A stretch of DNA of 35,842 bases from an uncultured Collinsella sp. (GTDB lineage: Bacteria > Actinomycetota > Coriobacteriia > Coriobacteriales > Coriobacteriaceae): assembly GCA_905208975.1 (NCBI GenBank), contig CAJLRE010000013.1:1-35842 (forward strand). Direction: 5' to 3'. A program made the position numbers and the translations under genes. The notes below the pieces were generated by a model. It did not search any database and had not been told where the DNA came from. It saw only the letters and a list, made by a program, of their open reading frames with translations. This document shows positions 23,740-31,885 of the stretch, in pieces. Every line of letters begins with the position of its first letter. Within the stretch, counting starts at the first letter, position 1.

Positions 23740-24327
23740 TTGAGCCTTAAGGTTTATCGCGGGCGCACGCTTGCCCGCAGTCAGGCGCTGCAGCTGCTGT
23801 TCCAGGCCGAGGCCACGGACAGCCCGCTCGAGCGCGTCCTCGAGGGCGATTTCCTGATCTCGAAGGGTCCCCTCGACCCCTATGCGCTGGAGCTTTGCCG
23901 TGGTGCCTACGAGCATATCGATCGCATCGACTGTGCCCTGCGCGCCGTCGCCAAGAACTGGGATCTTATGCGCATGCCCGGCGCCGACCGCAACCTGCTG
24001 CGTATCGCCGTCTACGAGATGCGCTTCCTCACCGACGAGGAGGTCTCGGACGCTATTGTTATCAACGAGGCCGTCGAACTTGCCAAGGCCTATGGCACCG
24101 ACCAGTCCGCGTCGTTCGTCAACGGCGTGCTGGGCAAGATCGCGCGCAGCGAGGAGTTGCCGGGCGAGGACCTGTACCAGGAACTGCTGGCCGAGGATCG
24201 CGCTCGCGAGGAGGCCCAGGCTGCTGAGGCTGCCGCCAAGGTCGCTGCCGCTCAGGCTACCGCCGGTGTACTTGCCGAGGATATGGACGCTGCTGAGGCC
24301 GTCGAGGCCGACTCCGTCGAGGAGTAG
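23740..24327 (+). CDS. nusB: Transcription antitermination factor NusB
   Basis: A 195-residue RNA-binding helical protein of the antitermination complex, needed for rRNA transcription. The NusB domain spans about 8-148 (RSQALQLLFQAE, DRNLLRIAVYEM, VINEAVELAKAYG). An Ala/Glu-rich tail of about 45 residues is extra to the usual 130-150 residue protein. The TTG start at 23740 is chosen from AAGGAG at 23728-23733; no better start is close. Two bases separate the stop from xseB. Confidence 0.93.
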   Translation: MSLKVYRGRTLARSQALQLLFQAEATDSPLERVLEGDFLISKGPLDPYALELCRGAYEHIDRIDCALRAVAKNWDLMRMPGADRNLLRIAVYEMRFLTDEEVSDAIVINEAVELAKAYGTDQSASFVNGVLGKIARSEELPGEDLYQELLAEDRAREEAQAAEAAAKVAAAQATAGVLAEDMDAAEAVEADSVEE

Positions 24328-24329
24328 CC

Positions 24330-24596
24330 ATGCCAGAGGGTTCCGTCCGCAACTTCGATGAGATCTCGGATCGCCTGGACCAGATCATCGCCACCGTTCG
24401 CTCCAAGGATACGTCCCTGGAGCGTTCGCTCGATTTGTTTGACGAGGCGATTGAGCTTGGTTCCCGTGCGGTCGATATGGTCGACAAGTTTGAGCTGACG
24501 CCGCGTGAGGCCGACAAGCTCGAGCAGGAATACGATGAGGATGCGGCAAACGAGTCCCAAGATAGACAGGCTGCATCCCCGGATACGAATGGTTGA
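24330..24596 (+). CDS. xseB: Exodeoxyribonuclease VII small subunit
   Basis: An 88-residue small subunit of exonuclease VII, which degrades single-stranded DNA together with XseA. The core FDEISDRLDQIIATV...LERSLDLFDEAIELG is characteristic, with an acidic disordered tail. The large subunit gene, which often precedes xseB, is not in this window; nusB takes that place. The stop overlaps the tlyA start by one base (TGATG). Confidence 0.92.
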   Translation: MPEGSVRNFDEISDRLDQIIATVRSKDTSLERSLDLFDEAIELGSRAVDMVDKFELTPREADKLEQEYDEDAANESQDRQAASPDTNG

Positions 24597-25408
24597 TGGC
24601 ATTCATGAAACGCGTGCGTCTCGATGACGAACTGATTTCACAGGGCATCTGCGCCGATCGCGCGGATGCCCTTCGCACTCTTATGGCCGGCTTGGTCTCG
24701 AGCGGCGGTGAGCGTTTGACCTCTCCGGGACTCAAGGTGACGCCGGGCCTGCCGCTGCATGTTAAGGGTCGTATTCCGTACGTTGGGCGCGGCGGCCTTA
24801 AGCTTGAGGGTGCGCTCGATGCGTTTTGTATCGATCCCACGGGCCTTGCCTGCCTGGACGTAGGCTGCTCTACCGGCGGCTTTACCGATTGCCTGCTCAA
24901 GCGCGGAGCTGCGACCGTTGTCTCGGTGGACGTGGGTCGCGCACAGTTCGATTGGTCGTTGCGTCAGGACGATCGCGTGACGCTGCATGAGCGCACCAAC
25001 GTGACGCAGTTGCCTGAGCTTGGCTATGCCGGCGCCATCGACCTGGCTGTTTGTGATGTCTCGTTTACCGGCATCGCGAATATCATCGACGCCGTGCTGG
25101 CGTGTCTGAATCCTTCGGGTTCGTTCTGCACGCTCGTAAAGCCCCAGTTTGAGGCGCCGGCTGCGCTGGTGGGCGAGGGCGGTATCGTGACCGACCTCGC
25201 CGTCCGCCGCGATACGCTCGTGGCGGCGATTGAGCTTTTTGCCGCCAAGGGCCTGTTCCCGCTTGACGTGTGCGTGTCGCCCATCCATGGCGCCAAGGGC
25301 AACGTGGAGTTTTTCCTGTACGGCACGAGGTTTGCCCCCAGCGAGCGCTCCGATGACGAGTTGCAATCCCAGGTATCGGCTTTGAGCGAGAAAGCTGCAA
25401 CGCTATGA
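24596..25408 (+). CDS. tlyA: TlyA-family rRNA 2'-O-methyltransferase / hemolysin A-like
   Basis: A 270-residue protein with an N-terminal S4 RNA-binding domain (about 6-65) and an FtsJ-type SAM methyltransferase domain. LDVGCSTGGFTD (87-98) is the SAM motif; the K-D-K-E catalytic set fits Lys69, Asp154, Lys182 and Glu238. Characterised members 2'-O-methylate 16S and 23S rRNA. ATG 24596 overlaps the xseB stop; ATG 24605 and TTG 24593 are alternatives. The end overlaps nadK (ATGA). Confidence 0.93.
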   Translation: MAFMKRVRLDDELISQGICADRADALRTLMAGLVSSGGERLTSPGLKVTPGLPLHVKGRIPYVGRGGLKLEGALDAFCIDPTGLACLDVGCSTGGFTDCLLKRGAATVVSVDVGRAQFDWSLRQDDRVTLHERTNVTQLPELGYAGAIDLAVCDVSFTGIANIIDAVLACLNPSGSFCTLVKPQFEAPAALVGEGGIVTDLAVRRDTLVAAIELFAAKGLFPLDVCVSPIHGAKGNVEFFLYGTRFAPSERSDDELQSQVSALSEKAATL

Positions 25409-26265
25409 AGGTCTTTCTGGTTCCCAATTACTACAAGCAAGAGGCGGTCGGGAGCGGCCTGATGCTCGAGCTCTGGCTGACGCGCCAAGGCTACGAGGTC
25501 GCTTGGGCTGCCGACCAGCGCTCCAAGATCCAGAGTACGCCCGACGTGGATGGTGCCGACCTTGTCATCACGCTCGGCGGCGACGGCACGCTGCTGCGCG
25601 CCGCCCGCATCCTCAACTATCGAGAGATTCCTATTCTGGGTCTTTCCTATGGTCACCTGGGCTTTTTGACGGCGGCTAGTCCCGAGGAACGCGACATTTT
25701 GAAGGTTGTGAGCGACGCGCTGTCCGGTGAGCTCCATGTGAGTCGTCGCGCCACGATCGCTGCAGATATCGTTTCCGTGCGTGAGGACGGCTCGAAGGAC
25801 GTCGTGCGTTCGTTCGCCCTTAACGACATGGCGCTCACGCGCGGGCCGCTTTCCGATATGGTCGAGTTCGACATTACCGTGTCGGGCCACCATATCGATC
25901 GCTTGCGCGGCGATGGTGTGGTCGTGTCTACGGCAACTGGTTCCACGGGCTATGCCCTCAGTGCCGGCGGTCCTATCGTGAGCCCGGATTACACGGGCAT
26001 GGTCTGCGTGCCTATCGCGCCGCATACTATTCAGGCCCGTGCCTTTTTGACCTCGCCGAGCGATGTCGTTGAGATCTTTATGTCCGACGACCGCCCGAGT
26101 GTGCCTGCTATTGCCATCGACGGGCAGTTTATTACCTGCGATGGCACCGTCGAGAGCGTGGCCGTACGCCGCGGTCCCGGCGATGTGCTGCTGCTCGACT
26201 ATGGCCCTGAGAGCTTCTACAACTCGGTAAGCCGCGTGTTCTACGGAGTTCGCCATGATCGATGA
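25405..26265 (+). CDS. nadK: NAD kinase
   Basis: A 286-residue cytosolic enzyme that phosphorylates NAD to NADP. GGDGT (58-62) is the catalytic motif; LNDMALTRG and TATGSTGYALSAGGP are the conserved NAD-binding segments. The start overlaps tlyA by four bases. The 3' end overlaps recN by eleven bases, the order nadK-recN being common in Gram-positive bacteria. Confidence 0.96.
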   Translation: MKVFLVPNYYKQEAVGSGLMLELWLTRQGYEVAWAADQRSKIQSTPDVDGADLVITLGGDGTLLRAARILNYREIPILGLSYGHLGFLTAASPEERDILKVVSDALSGELHVSRRATIAADIVSVREDGSKDVVRSFALNDMALTRGPLSDMVEFDITVSGHHIDRLRGDGVVVSTATGSTGYALSAGGPIVSPDYTGMVCVPIAPHTIQARAFLTSPSDVVEIFMSDDRPSVPAIAIDGQFITCDGTVESVAVRRGPGDVLLLDYGPESFYNSVSRVFYGVRHDR

Positions 26266-27883
26266 GCTGCAGGTTTCAAACATTGCGCTCATTCGCGAGG
26301 CGACGCTGGTGCCCAGCGCGGGCCTAACTGTCCTGACCGGCGAGACCGGCGCCGGCAAGACTGCGCTGCTCTCGGCGCTTAAGCTCATTTTGGGCGAGCG
26401 CGCGGATTCTTCGACCGTGCGCGAGGGCGAGGCGCTTGCGAGCGTCGAGGCGCGCTTGTTCGATGGCCCGCACGACACGGAGGGCTTCACCGTGCAGCGC
26501 AGCCTTTCCGCCGAGGGCCGCAGCCGCGTCAAGATTGACGGCCGCATCGCCAGCGTCCGCGAGCTTTCCGAGCGCGTCGGCGTGATGATGGATCTGTGCG
26601 GCCAGCACGAGCATCAGCGCCTGCTCGATCCGGCACATCATGTTGCCATGGTCGATGCCTGGGCTGGTCGCTCTGCGCTCGAGGCGCTGGAAAAGTACCG
26701 TGTCTGCTTTAAGGCGTCGCGTACGGCTGCCAAGGAGGTCCGTCGCGTAGAGGAGGCGTCGCGTGCGCAGGGGAGTCGCGTCGAGGAGGCGCGCTTCGCC
26801 CTGGAGCGTATCGCTGATGTCGACCCCAAGCCGGGTGAGTATGAGGAGCTCGAGGAGCTGCTGCCGCGCTCGGAGCATGCCGAGGTGCTGGTGGCCACGG
26901 CTAACGAAGCCCATACATCGATTGCCGCCGAAGGGGGAGCGCTCGATGCCGTGAACAGCGCCGTGGCCGAGCTTTCCCGTATGGCTACCGTCGATCGCAA
27001 ACTGGGCGACATTGCCGATGCGCTTTCGGATGCCTGCATCTCCCTTGAGGATAGCGCGAACGAGCTTCGTGCCTATCGCGATGGCGTCGCCTTCGACCCG
27101 CGCGAGCTCGCTCGCATGCGTGAGCGGTATTCCGACCTCAAGGGCCTGTTGCGTCAGTGGGGTCCCACCATGGACGATGTTTTTGCCATGCGCGATCGCT
27201 CGCAAGAGCTGCTGTCCCTGGTCGATGATGGCGATGAGCAGATCAAAAAGGCGCGTGAGGCACTCGGGAGCGCCGAGCGCGAGCTGTTCGCTGCCGCCAA
27301 GGCGCTTAAGCGCGCTCGCAATACGGCGGCCCCGCGCTTCTGCCACGAGGTTGGTCGTCAGATGGCACGCTTGGAGATGGGCGGCGCCGAGCTCGTTTGG
27401 GAGTCGCGTGATCTTCCGCGCGCCGAGTGGACGCCGGCGGGTCCTTCAAGCTACGAGCTTTTGTATCGCAGCGGTGCCGGCTTGACGCCGCGCCCCCTGC
27501 GCCGCATTGCCTCGGGCGGCGAGCTCAGCCGCGTCATGCTGGCGAGCAAGGTGGTCTTGGGTAATGCTGACGGCGTCGACACACTGGTATTTGACGAGGT
27601 CGATGCCGGTGTCGGCGGCTCCACGGCTCGTGCTCTTGCTGGTGTGCTGGTCGATCTTGCCGCTACGCATCAAGTGATTGTCGTAACCCACTTGGCGCAA
27701 GTCGCCGTCGTGGCCGACAAGCATTATGTTGTCAGCAAGGAGCCGGGCGATGTTCCCCAGACGCATTTGGACGAGGTAACCGGCGAAGCGCGTACCGCCG
27801 AGATCGCCCGCATGCTCAGCGGCGATCAGTCCGAGGCAAGCTTGGCCCACGCAAAGCAGATGCTCGAAGAAGTTCGAGGCTAG
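26255..27883 (+). CDS. recN: DNA repair protein RecN
   Basis: A 542-residue SMC-like ATPase that acts early in double-strand break repair. Walker A GETGAGKT is at 29-36. A long coiled coil (about 150-360) is followed by the ABC signature SGGELSR from 420 and Walker B TLVFDEVDAGVGG. The length fits RecN. It ends the efp-recN operon; an inverted repeat lies between it and the convergent rpiR gene. Confidence 0.96.
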   Translation: MIDELQVSNIALIREATLVPSAGLTVLTGETGAGKTALLSALKLILGERADSSTVREGEALASVEARLFDGPHDTEGFTVQRSLSAEGRSRVKIDGRIASVRELSERVGVMMDLCGQHEHQRLLDPAHHVAMVDAWAGRSALEALEKYRVCFKASRTAAKEVRRVEEASRAQGSRVEEARFALERIADVDPKPGEYEELEELLPRSEHAEVLVATANEAHTSIAAEGGALDAVNSAVAELSRMATVDRKLGDIADALSDACISLEDSANELRAYRDGVAFDPRELARMRERYSDLKGLLRQWGPTMDDVFAMRDRSQELLSLVDDGDEQIKKAREALGSAERELFAAAKALKRARNTAAPRFCHEVGRQMARLEMGGAELVWESRDLPRAEWTPAGPSSYELLYRSGAGLTPRPLRRIASGGELSRVMLASKVVLGNADGVDTLVFDEVDAGVGGSTARALAGVLVDLAATHQVIVVTHLAQVAVVADKHYVVSKEPGDVPQTHLDEVTGEARTAEIARMLSGDQSEASLAHAKQMLEEVRG

Positions 27884-27901
27884 GTCGTATCAGCGGTGTT
27901 G

Positions 27902-27934
27902 GTGGGACAAAATAGACTGAAATTTTTGTCCCAC
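27902..27934. repeat. Inverted repeat with TTTTGTCCCAC arms between convergent genes
   Basis: GTGGGACAAAA (27902-27912) and TTTTGTCCCAC (27924-27934) are perfectly complementary around an 11-nt loop. The T-run is inside the stem, not after it, so it is not a standard terminator, although it sits where a bidirectional one would be expected. Single TTTTGTCCCAC copies also occur at 11036 and 34744. Confidence 0.75.
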
Positions 27935-27941
27935 TACGCGT

Positions 27942-28799
27942 TTACTCAACGACCTTGTCCGGTTGGATGAGCTCCTCGTAGTAGCTGATGTGCTCTCGGG
28001 CGTCCTCGATTTCGGGTAGCAGGAAGTTGTAGATGACCTCTATGATCATCGTGGCACTCATCTTGGAGAATGCGAAGTCGCCCGTTGTCAGCAGCGCCTC
28101 GTGATTGACGGTATTAAAGGTGTAGTCGGCTAGGCGCGCAAGCGGAGACTTGCTGTCGCTGCTGATGACGACTACGGTAGCACCGCAGTCTCGAGCTGCT
28201 TTTGCCATGCGATTCAGTCGGCGCGACTTGCCAGAGTTCGAGATCAGCACGATAACGTCGCCGGGGCGCAATGTGAGCGCGAAACCAATCGAGGTCTCGC
28301 TTATGGTGCTCGCCATGCAGCGCAGGCCCAGCTGCGAAAACTTAAACGTCGCATCGAGCGCGACCGCGTTCGTATTGCCCACAGCCGCAAACTCAATAAC
28401 CCCTGCATGCTTAAGGTCATGTACAACAGCCGCCAGCGTATCGTGGTCGATCCCGTCGATGGTCGCATTAAGCTCGCTCACCTTGGCAGCTAGGATGTTC
28501 TTGAGGCTCTGCTCCATATTGTCGAGTGAGACCTCGTCAGTCAGGCCCTCGTTGCGCTGGCTTTCCAAATCCCTCGCCAACGAAAACTGAAAGCTGCGGA
28601 AGCTACCAAAGCCAAGTTTGCGGCAGAAGCGCGAAACGGTCGCCTCGGACGTGGCGGCGGCGCGTGAGAGCTGAGCTGCCGTGAGGCGTGGCGCCTCGGA
28701 CTGGTGCTCCAATATATAGTCGACAATGCGCTGCTCGGACTCGCTGTATCCCTGATGGGTACTAATGAGGGAAAGTGCGCTCTTGCTACTATCGGTCAT
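27942..28799 (-). CDS. RpiR-family transcriptional regulator (HTH plus SIS)
   Basis: A 285-residue regulator. The N-terminal RpiR helix-turn-helix is at about 38-62 (TAAQLSRAAATSEATVSRFCRKLGF). The SIS phosphosugar-binding domain (about 125-260) contains ISNSGKSRRLNRMAKAA. It is divergent from fruA and probably controls the PTS cluster and itself in response to a sugar phosphate; direction (activator or repressor) is not known. The start at 28799 has AGGAG on the minus strand. The upstream ATG at 28847 adjoins the -10 box and is rejected. Confidence 0.92.
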   Translation of the reverse strand: MTDSSKSALSLISTHQGYSESEQRIVDYILEHQSEAPRLTAAQLSRAAATSEATVSRFCRKLGFGSFRSFQFSLARDLESQRNEGLTDEVSLDNMEQSLKNILAAKVSELNATIDGIDHDTLAAVVHDLKHAGVIEFAAVGNTNAVALDATFKFSQLGLRCMASTISETSIGFALTLRPGDVIVLISNSGKSRRLNRMAKAARDCGATVVVISSDSKSPLARLADYTFNTVNHEALLTTGDFAFSKMSATMIIEVIYNFLLPEIEDAREHISYYEELIQPDKVVE

Positions 28800-28847
28800 G
28801 GATGGCTCCTGGTTGGCATGAAAATCGGAATCGTTTTGTAATGCCAT

Positions 28848-28853
28848 AGTATA
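28848..28853 (-). promoter_or_regulatory. -10 box of rpiR
   Basis: TATACT on the minus strand, 49 nt before the chosen start codon. No good -35 hexamer. Confidence 0.45.
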
Positions 28854-28880
28854 CGGGCATTTTCAATTACAAGATACACC

Positions 28881-28908
28881 TTGCCGTTTCAAGTGTTGAT
28901 GGTAAACT
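28881..28908 (+). promoter_or_regulatory. Candidate fruA promoter
   Basis: TTGCCG (28881-28886) and TAAACT (28903-28908), 16 nt apart. TGGTATCTT (28987-28995) is an alternative extended -10 nearer the gene. The leader from the first site would be about 155 nt and contains two small GC hairpins (29011-29026 and 29036-29049). Confidence 0.3.
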
Positions 28909-28944
28909 TTCACCTACCGTTTACGGTTATGAAAGAACCTTTCA
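28907..28944. promoter_or_regulatory. Putative RpiR operator sites (CTTTCA/TGAAAG)
   Basis: TGAAAG-AAC-CTTTCA (28930-28944) is a perfect 6-3-6 inverted repeat. A further CTTTCA lies at 28907-28912, and GTAAAC (28902-28907) pairs with GTTTAC (28919-28924). The sites lie between the divergent rpiR and fruA genes, the expected place for a local regulator. Confidence 0.45.
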
Positions 28945-29071
28945 CCGGAGAATTGGGACATTTTCCTTTCCGCGAAAGCGCTGGGTTGGTATCTTTCAGT
29001 TGTGGAAAAGCGCGCAAGGACGCGCGTGTAGGGGAGCGCCTGCGGGCGCAGTACTCAAGAAGGAGGGACAC

Positions 29072-31051
29072 ATGGCTAAGTTTGACATCATCGCCGCCAC
29101 CGGTTGCCCGACCGGTATCGCGCACACCTTCATGGCGAAGGAGGCGCTGGAGAAGGCAGCTGCCGAGCGCGGTCTGACCATTAAGGTCGAGACCCATGGC
29201 CAGGTCGGTGTCGAGAACGAGCTCACCAAGAGCGAGATCGCTGGTGCCAAGGCCGTTGTCGTCGCAGCCGATAAGGATGTCCAGGCTGAGCGTTTCGCTG
29301 GTAAGCCCATGGTTTCCGTCGGTGTTTCCAAGGCCCTGTCCGTCGAGGCCGCCGGAAAGCTGATTGACCGCGCGCTCGCCGCCAAGGGCGACGATACGGT
29401 TGCCGCTGCCGCCGATGTCGAGGACGAGGTCGAGGAGAAGGAGTCCATCGGCCACGTCATCTACAAGCACCTCATGAATGGCGTCAGCCACATGTTGGTC
29501 TTCGTTGTCGCCGGTGGTGTTCTGACCGCCGTTTCGTTCCTGTGGGGCATCACGTCCTTCGATTCGACGGCTGCCGACTACAACAGCTTTGCCGCTATGC
29601 TCAAGATTATCGGCGGTATCGCCATGAACCTCATGGTTCCGGTGCTTTCCGCCTACATCGCCGAGTCCATCGGCAAGCGCCCGGCGCTCGTCCCCGGCTT
29701 TGTTGCCGGCATGATCGCCATCCAGGGTCTGCCCGTTAACGCCGATACCGGCATGATCGACGCCGGTGGCGCCGGTGTGGGCTTCGGCTTCCTGGGCGGC
29801 ATCGTCGGCGGCTTCCTCGCTGGCTATGTCATCCTGCTGCTCGAGAAGGTCTTTGCCGGTCTGCCCAAGAACCTGGACGGCCTCAAGGCAATCTTTTTGT
29901 ACCCGCTGTTCTCGACTGCTATCGTCGGCCTGGTCATGCTCGGCATCTCCGGCCCCATGGCTGCCATCAACACCGCCATGATGGACTTCCTCAAGGGCCT
30001 GTCTGCCTCTGGCGCCGTTGTCCTGGGTCTTGCCATCGGCTGCATGTGCGCCTTTGACATGGGTGGCCCGGTTAACAAGGCTGCTTACGTCACCGGTACG
30101 GCTATGCTCACCGAGGCCCTGGCCGCCGGTGTTGGCACCGAGACCTACAACTTCGGCACCAACTTCATGGCTGCCGTTTCCGCCGCCTGCATCGTTCCGC
30201 CGCTGATCACCACCTTCGCCGTCGTCGTCGGCAAGAAGTACTTCAGCCAGGAGGATCATGACGCCGGTGTCGTCAACCTCATCCTTGGTTGCACCCACAT
30301 CACCGAGGGCGCCATTCCGTTCATGACCAAGAACATCTGGCCCGTCATGCCCATCATGATGCTCGGTTCTTCCATCGCCTCGATCCTGACCATTATGTTC
30401 AACGTTCACGATCCGGCGCCTCACGGCGGCTTCCTGGTCCTGCCCGTTGTCGAGAACGGTCCGCTTTGGGTCCTCGCGATCCTCATCGGTGCTGTGGTCG
30501 GTGGCATCTTGTTCGTGGCCTTCAAGAAGTACGACTTCGAGAAGAACCAGAAGGCCGCTCCTGCAGCCAAGCCGGTTGAGGCCCCCAAGGCCGAGGCTGC
30601 CGACTTCGTGAAGGTCGACAACGTCTTTGTCGCCGAGGACTTCGCCTCTCGTGACGAGGCTCTGAGCTTTGTCTCCAACCAGGCCGTCAAGGCCGGTATC
30701 GCCGGCGACGCCGACGCCGTGATGAACGCCTTCCTGGCCCGCGAGGCCGAGGGCACCACGGGCATGATGGAGGGCTTCGCCATCCCGCATGCCAAGTCCG
30801 ACGCCATTACCGAGGCTGCCGTCATCGTCGTCAAGGACGAGTCTGGCGTGACCGGTTGGGACACCATGGACGGCGCTCCCGTCAACGTGGCTATCGCCCT
30901 GCTCATCCCCGGTGCACAGGCTGGCACCACGCACCTCAAGATCCTGTCCAAGGTCGCCGAGGCGCTCATGGACGAGGACTTCCGTGGCACCGTCAAGGGT
31001 TCCACCGACGCCGCCGAGATCGCCAAGACGATCAACGCCCGCCTGGTCTAA
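29072..31051 (+). CDS. fruA: PTS fructose transporter, IIB-IIC-IIA fusion
   Basis: A 659-residue membrane permease of the fructose PTS. The N-terminal IIB domain (about 1-100) has the phospho-cysteine Cys12 in ATGCPTGIAHT. The IIC domain (about 130-490) has around nine membrane helices. After an Ala/Lys/Pro linker (about 490-510) the type 2 IIA domain has His573 in FAIPHAKSD as the HPr-phosphorylated residue. Sugar enters as fructose 1-phosphate in typical members. The ATG at 29072 has AAGGAGGG. A terminator follows, so fruA can be transcribed apart from ptsH. Confidence 0.95.
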   Translation: MAKFDIIAATGCPTGIAHTFMAKEALEKAAAERGLTIKVETHGQVGVENELTKSEIAGAKAVVVAADKDVQAERFAGKPMVSVGVSKALSVEAAGKLIDRALAAKGDDTVAAAADVEDEVEEKESIGHVIYKHLMNGVSHMLVFVVAGGVLTAVSFLWGITSFDSTAADYNSFAAMLKIIGGIAMNLMVPVLSAYIAESIGKRPALVPGFVAGMIAIQGLPVNADTGMIDAGGAGVGFGFLGGIVGGFLAGYVILLLEKVFAGLPKNLDGLKAIFLYPLFSTAIVGLVMLGISGPMAAINTAMMDFLKGLSASGAVVLGLAIGCMCAFDMGGPVNKAAYVTGTAMLTEALAAGVGTETYNFGTNFMAAVSAACIVPPLITTFAVVVGKKYFSQEDHDAGVVNLILGCTHITEGAIPFMTKNIWPVMPIMMLGSSIASILTIMFNVHDPAPHGGFLVLPVVENGPLWVLAILIGAVVGGILFVAFKKYDFEKNQKAAPAAKPVEAPKAEAADFVKVDNVFVAEDFASRDEALSFVSNQAVKAGIAGDADAVMNAFLAREAEGTTGMMEGFAIPHAKSDAITEAAVIVVKDESGVTGWDTMDGAPVNVAIALLIPGAQAGTTHLKILSKVAEALMDEDFRGTVKGSTDAAEIAKTINARLV

Positions 31052-31086
31052 TCCCACAGTACGCGAATAACATCGCCCCCTGTAAC

Positions 31087-31122
31087 AAAGGCGAGGACTC
31101 CCCACGAGCCCTCGCCTTTTTT
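31087..31122 (+). terminator. Terminator of fruA
   Basis: AAAGGCGAGG (31087-31096) pairs with CCTCGCCTTT (31110-31119), tail TTTTTT (31117-31122). Confidence 0.92.
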
Positions 31123-31126
31123 CATC

Positions 31127-31217
31127 CCCCTTCTTCTAACTTGCGGTGAAATAAGGACTGTTTAAATGTTTCAACCCTAAAATCAGTCCATATTTCACCG
31201 CAACTTAGAAGAAGGGG
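31127..31217. repeat. Long inverted repeat 1 (34-nt arms)
   Basis: Arms 31127-31160 and 31184-31217 are complementary over 34 positions with only two mismatches (C opposite C, A opposite A), around a 23-nt AT-rich loop. The outer ends are CCCCTTCTTCTAA and TTAGAAGAAGGGG. No T-run follows and no reading frame is seen. It resembles a MITE-like or structured-RNA element; the family is unknown to me. Confidence 0.85.
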
Positions 31218-31311
31218 ATAGCGCGGCCCGTCTATCGGATCGTCCGTGCGGACAAATATTCAGCCAGAATTCCGCTCGCACGATATTTCTTGGACCAACC
31301 GAGTTCCCGCA

Positions 31312-31440
31312 GCTCACCTGCCGGGCGGGGCGGTTAAGTTTGTCGCGAGTTCCGCACGCAAAGGAAAGCACTTAATGTGCTTTCCGTCTTGCGCAGGACT
31401 GTAGAGCAGCAAACTTAACCGCCCCGCCCGGCAGGCGAGC
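31312..31440. repeat. Long inverted repeat 2 (31-nt arms)
   Basis: Arms 31312-31342 and 31410-31440 are complementary with one mismatch; the inner 26 bp are perfect (CCTGCC...GTTTG). The interior continues with CGCAA/TTGCG and GGAAAGCAC (31363-31371)/GTGCTTTCC (31377-31385) around TTAAT. The whole 129 nt can fold into one long hairpin. It is GC-rich in the arms, has no T-run, and lies 139 nt before ptsH. Confidence 0.85.
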
Positions 31441-31507
31441 GGACAGGAAGGACATCCGTCCAACAATTCGTGCGAAACACAATGAAAAACCGTTTGATGT
31501 GAGTTAA

Positions 31508-31513
31508 TATAAA
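31508..31513 (+). promoter_or_regulatory. -10 box candidate of ptsH
   Basis: TATAAA lies 66 nt before the ptsH start. TTGATG (31494-31499) is too close to serve as its -35. Confidence 0.35.
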
Positions 31514-31528
31514 CAACGTCGTGAATCT

Positions 31529-31574
31529 GACTCCTGCCACATGCATGACAGGGGTTAAACACAAAAAAGGAGTC
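31529..31574 (+). promoter_or_regulatory. Possible ribosome-site-sequestering leader of ptsH
   Basis: GACTCCT (31529-31535) is complementary to AGGAGTC (31568-31574), which contains the ptsH Shine-Dalgarno sequence. A competing CCTG/CAGG hairpin (31533-31536 with 31549-31552) would free it. Confidence 0.35.
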
Positions 31575-31578
31575 AACT

Positions 31579-31842
31579 ATGGTTTCTGAGAAGGCTACCC
31601 TCGTTAATCCTCAGGGTCTGCACATGCGTCCGGCTGGTCTGTTCGCCTCCACCATGGGCAAGTACGCCTGTGACGTGACGGTCGTCACCCCCGAGAAGGA
31701 GGTCAACGGCAAGTCCCCGATGGCCCTCATGGCTGCTGGTATCCCCTGCGGCACCGAGGTCGAGGTCAAGTGCGACGGCGCCGACGAGGCCGAGGCTCTG
31801 GCTGCTGCCATCGAGCTCATCAAGAGCGGTCTTGGCGAGTAG
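31579..31842 (+). CDS. ptsH: Phosphocarrier protein HPr
   Basis: An 87-residue cytosolic phosphocarrier of the PTS that passes phosphate from enzyme I to the IIA domains. His15 in GLHMRPA is the active site. Ser46 in NGKSPMAL aligns with the regulatory serine of low-GC Gram-positive HPr, here followed by Pro. AAAAGGAG precedes the ATG. A short terminator-like hairpin separates it from ptsI. Confidence 0.96.
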   Translation: MVSEKATLVNPQGLHMRPAGLFASTMGKYACDVTVVTPEKEVNGKSPMALMAAGIPCGTEVEVKCDGADEAEALAAAIELIKSGLGE

Positions 31843-31885
31843 AACTCAAACGGGTCGCATGTTGAACAACTAAGTTCATATTTGG

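Noticed and set aside
27902..27934. Canonical bidirectional terminator between recN and rpiR
   Set aside because: The T-run is within the stem and neither strand has a uridine tract after it; recorded as an inverted repeat instead.
28910..31105. 731-codon open frame antisense to fruA
   Set aside because: A mirror of GC-rich codon bias; the plus strand has clear IIB, IIC and IIA domains.
31314..31562. 82-codon minus-strand frame across inverted repeat 2
   Set aside because: It is made mostly of the palindrome arms, has no ribosome-binding site and encodes no recognisable protein.
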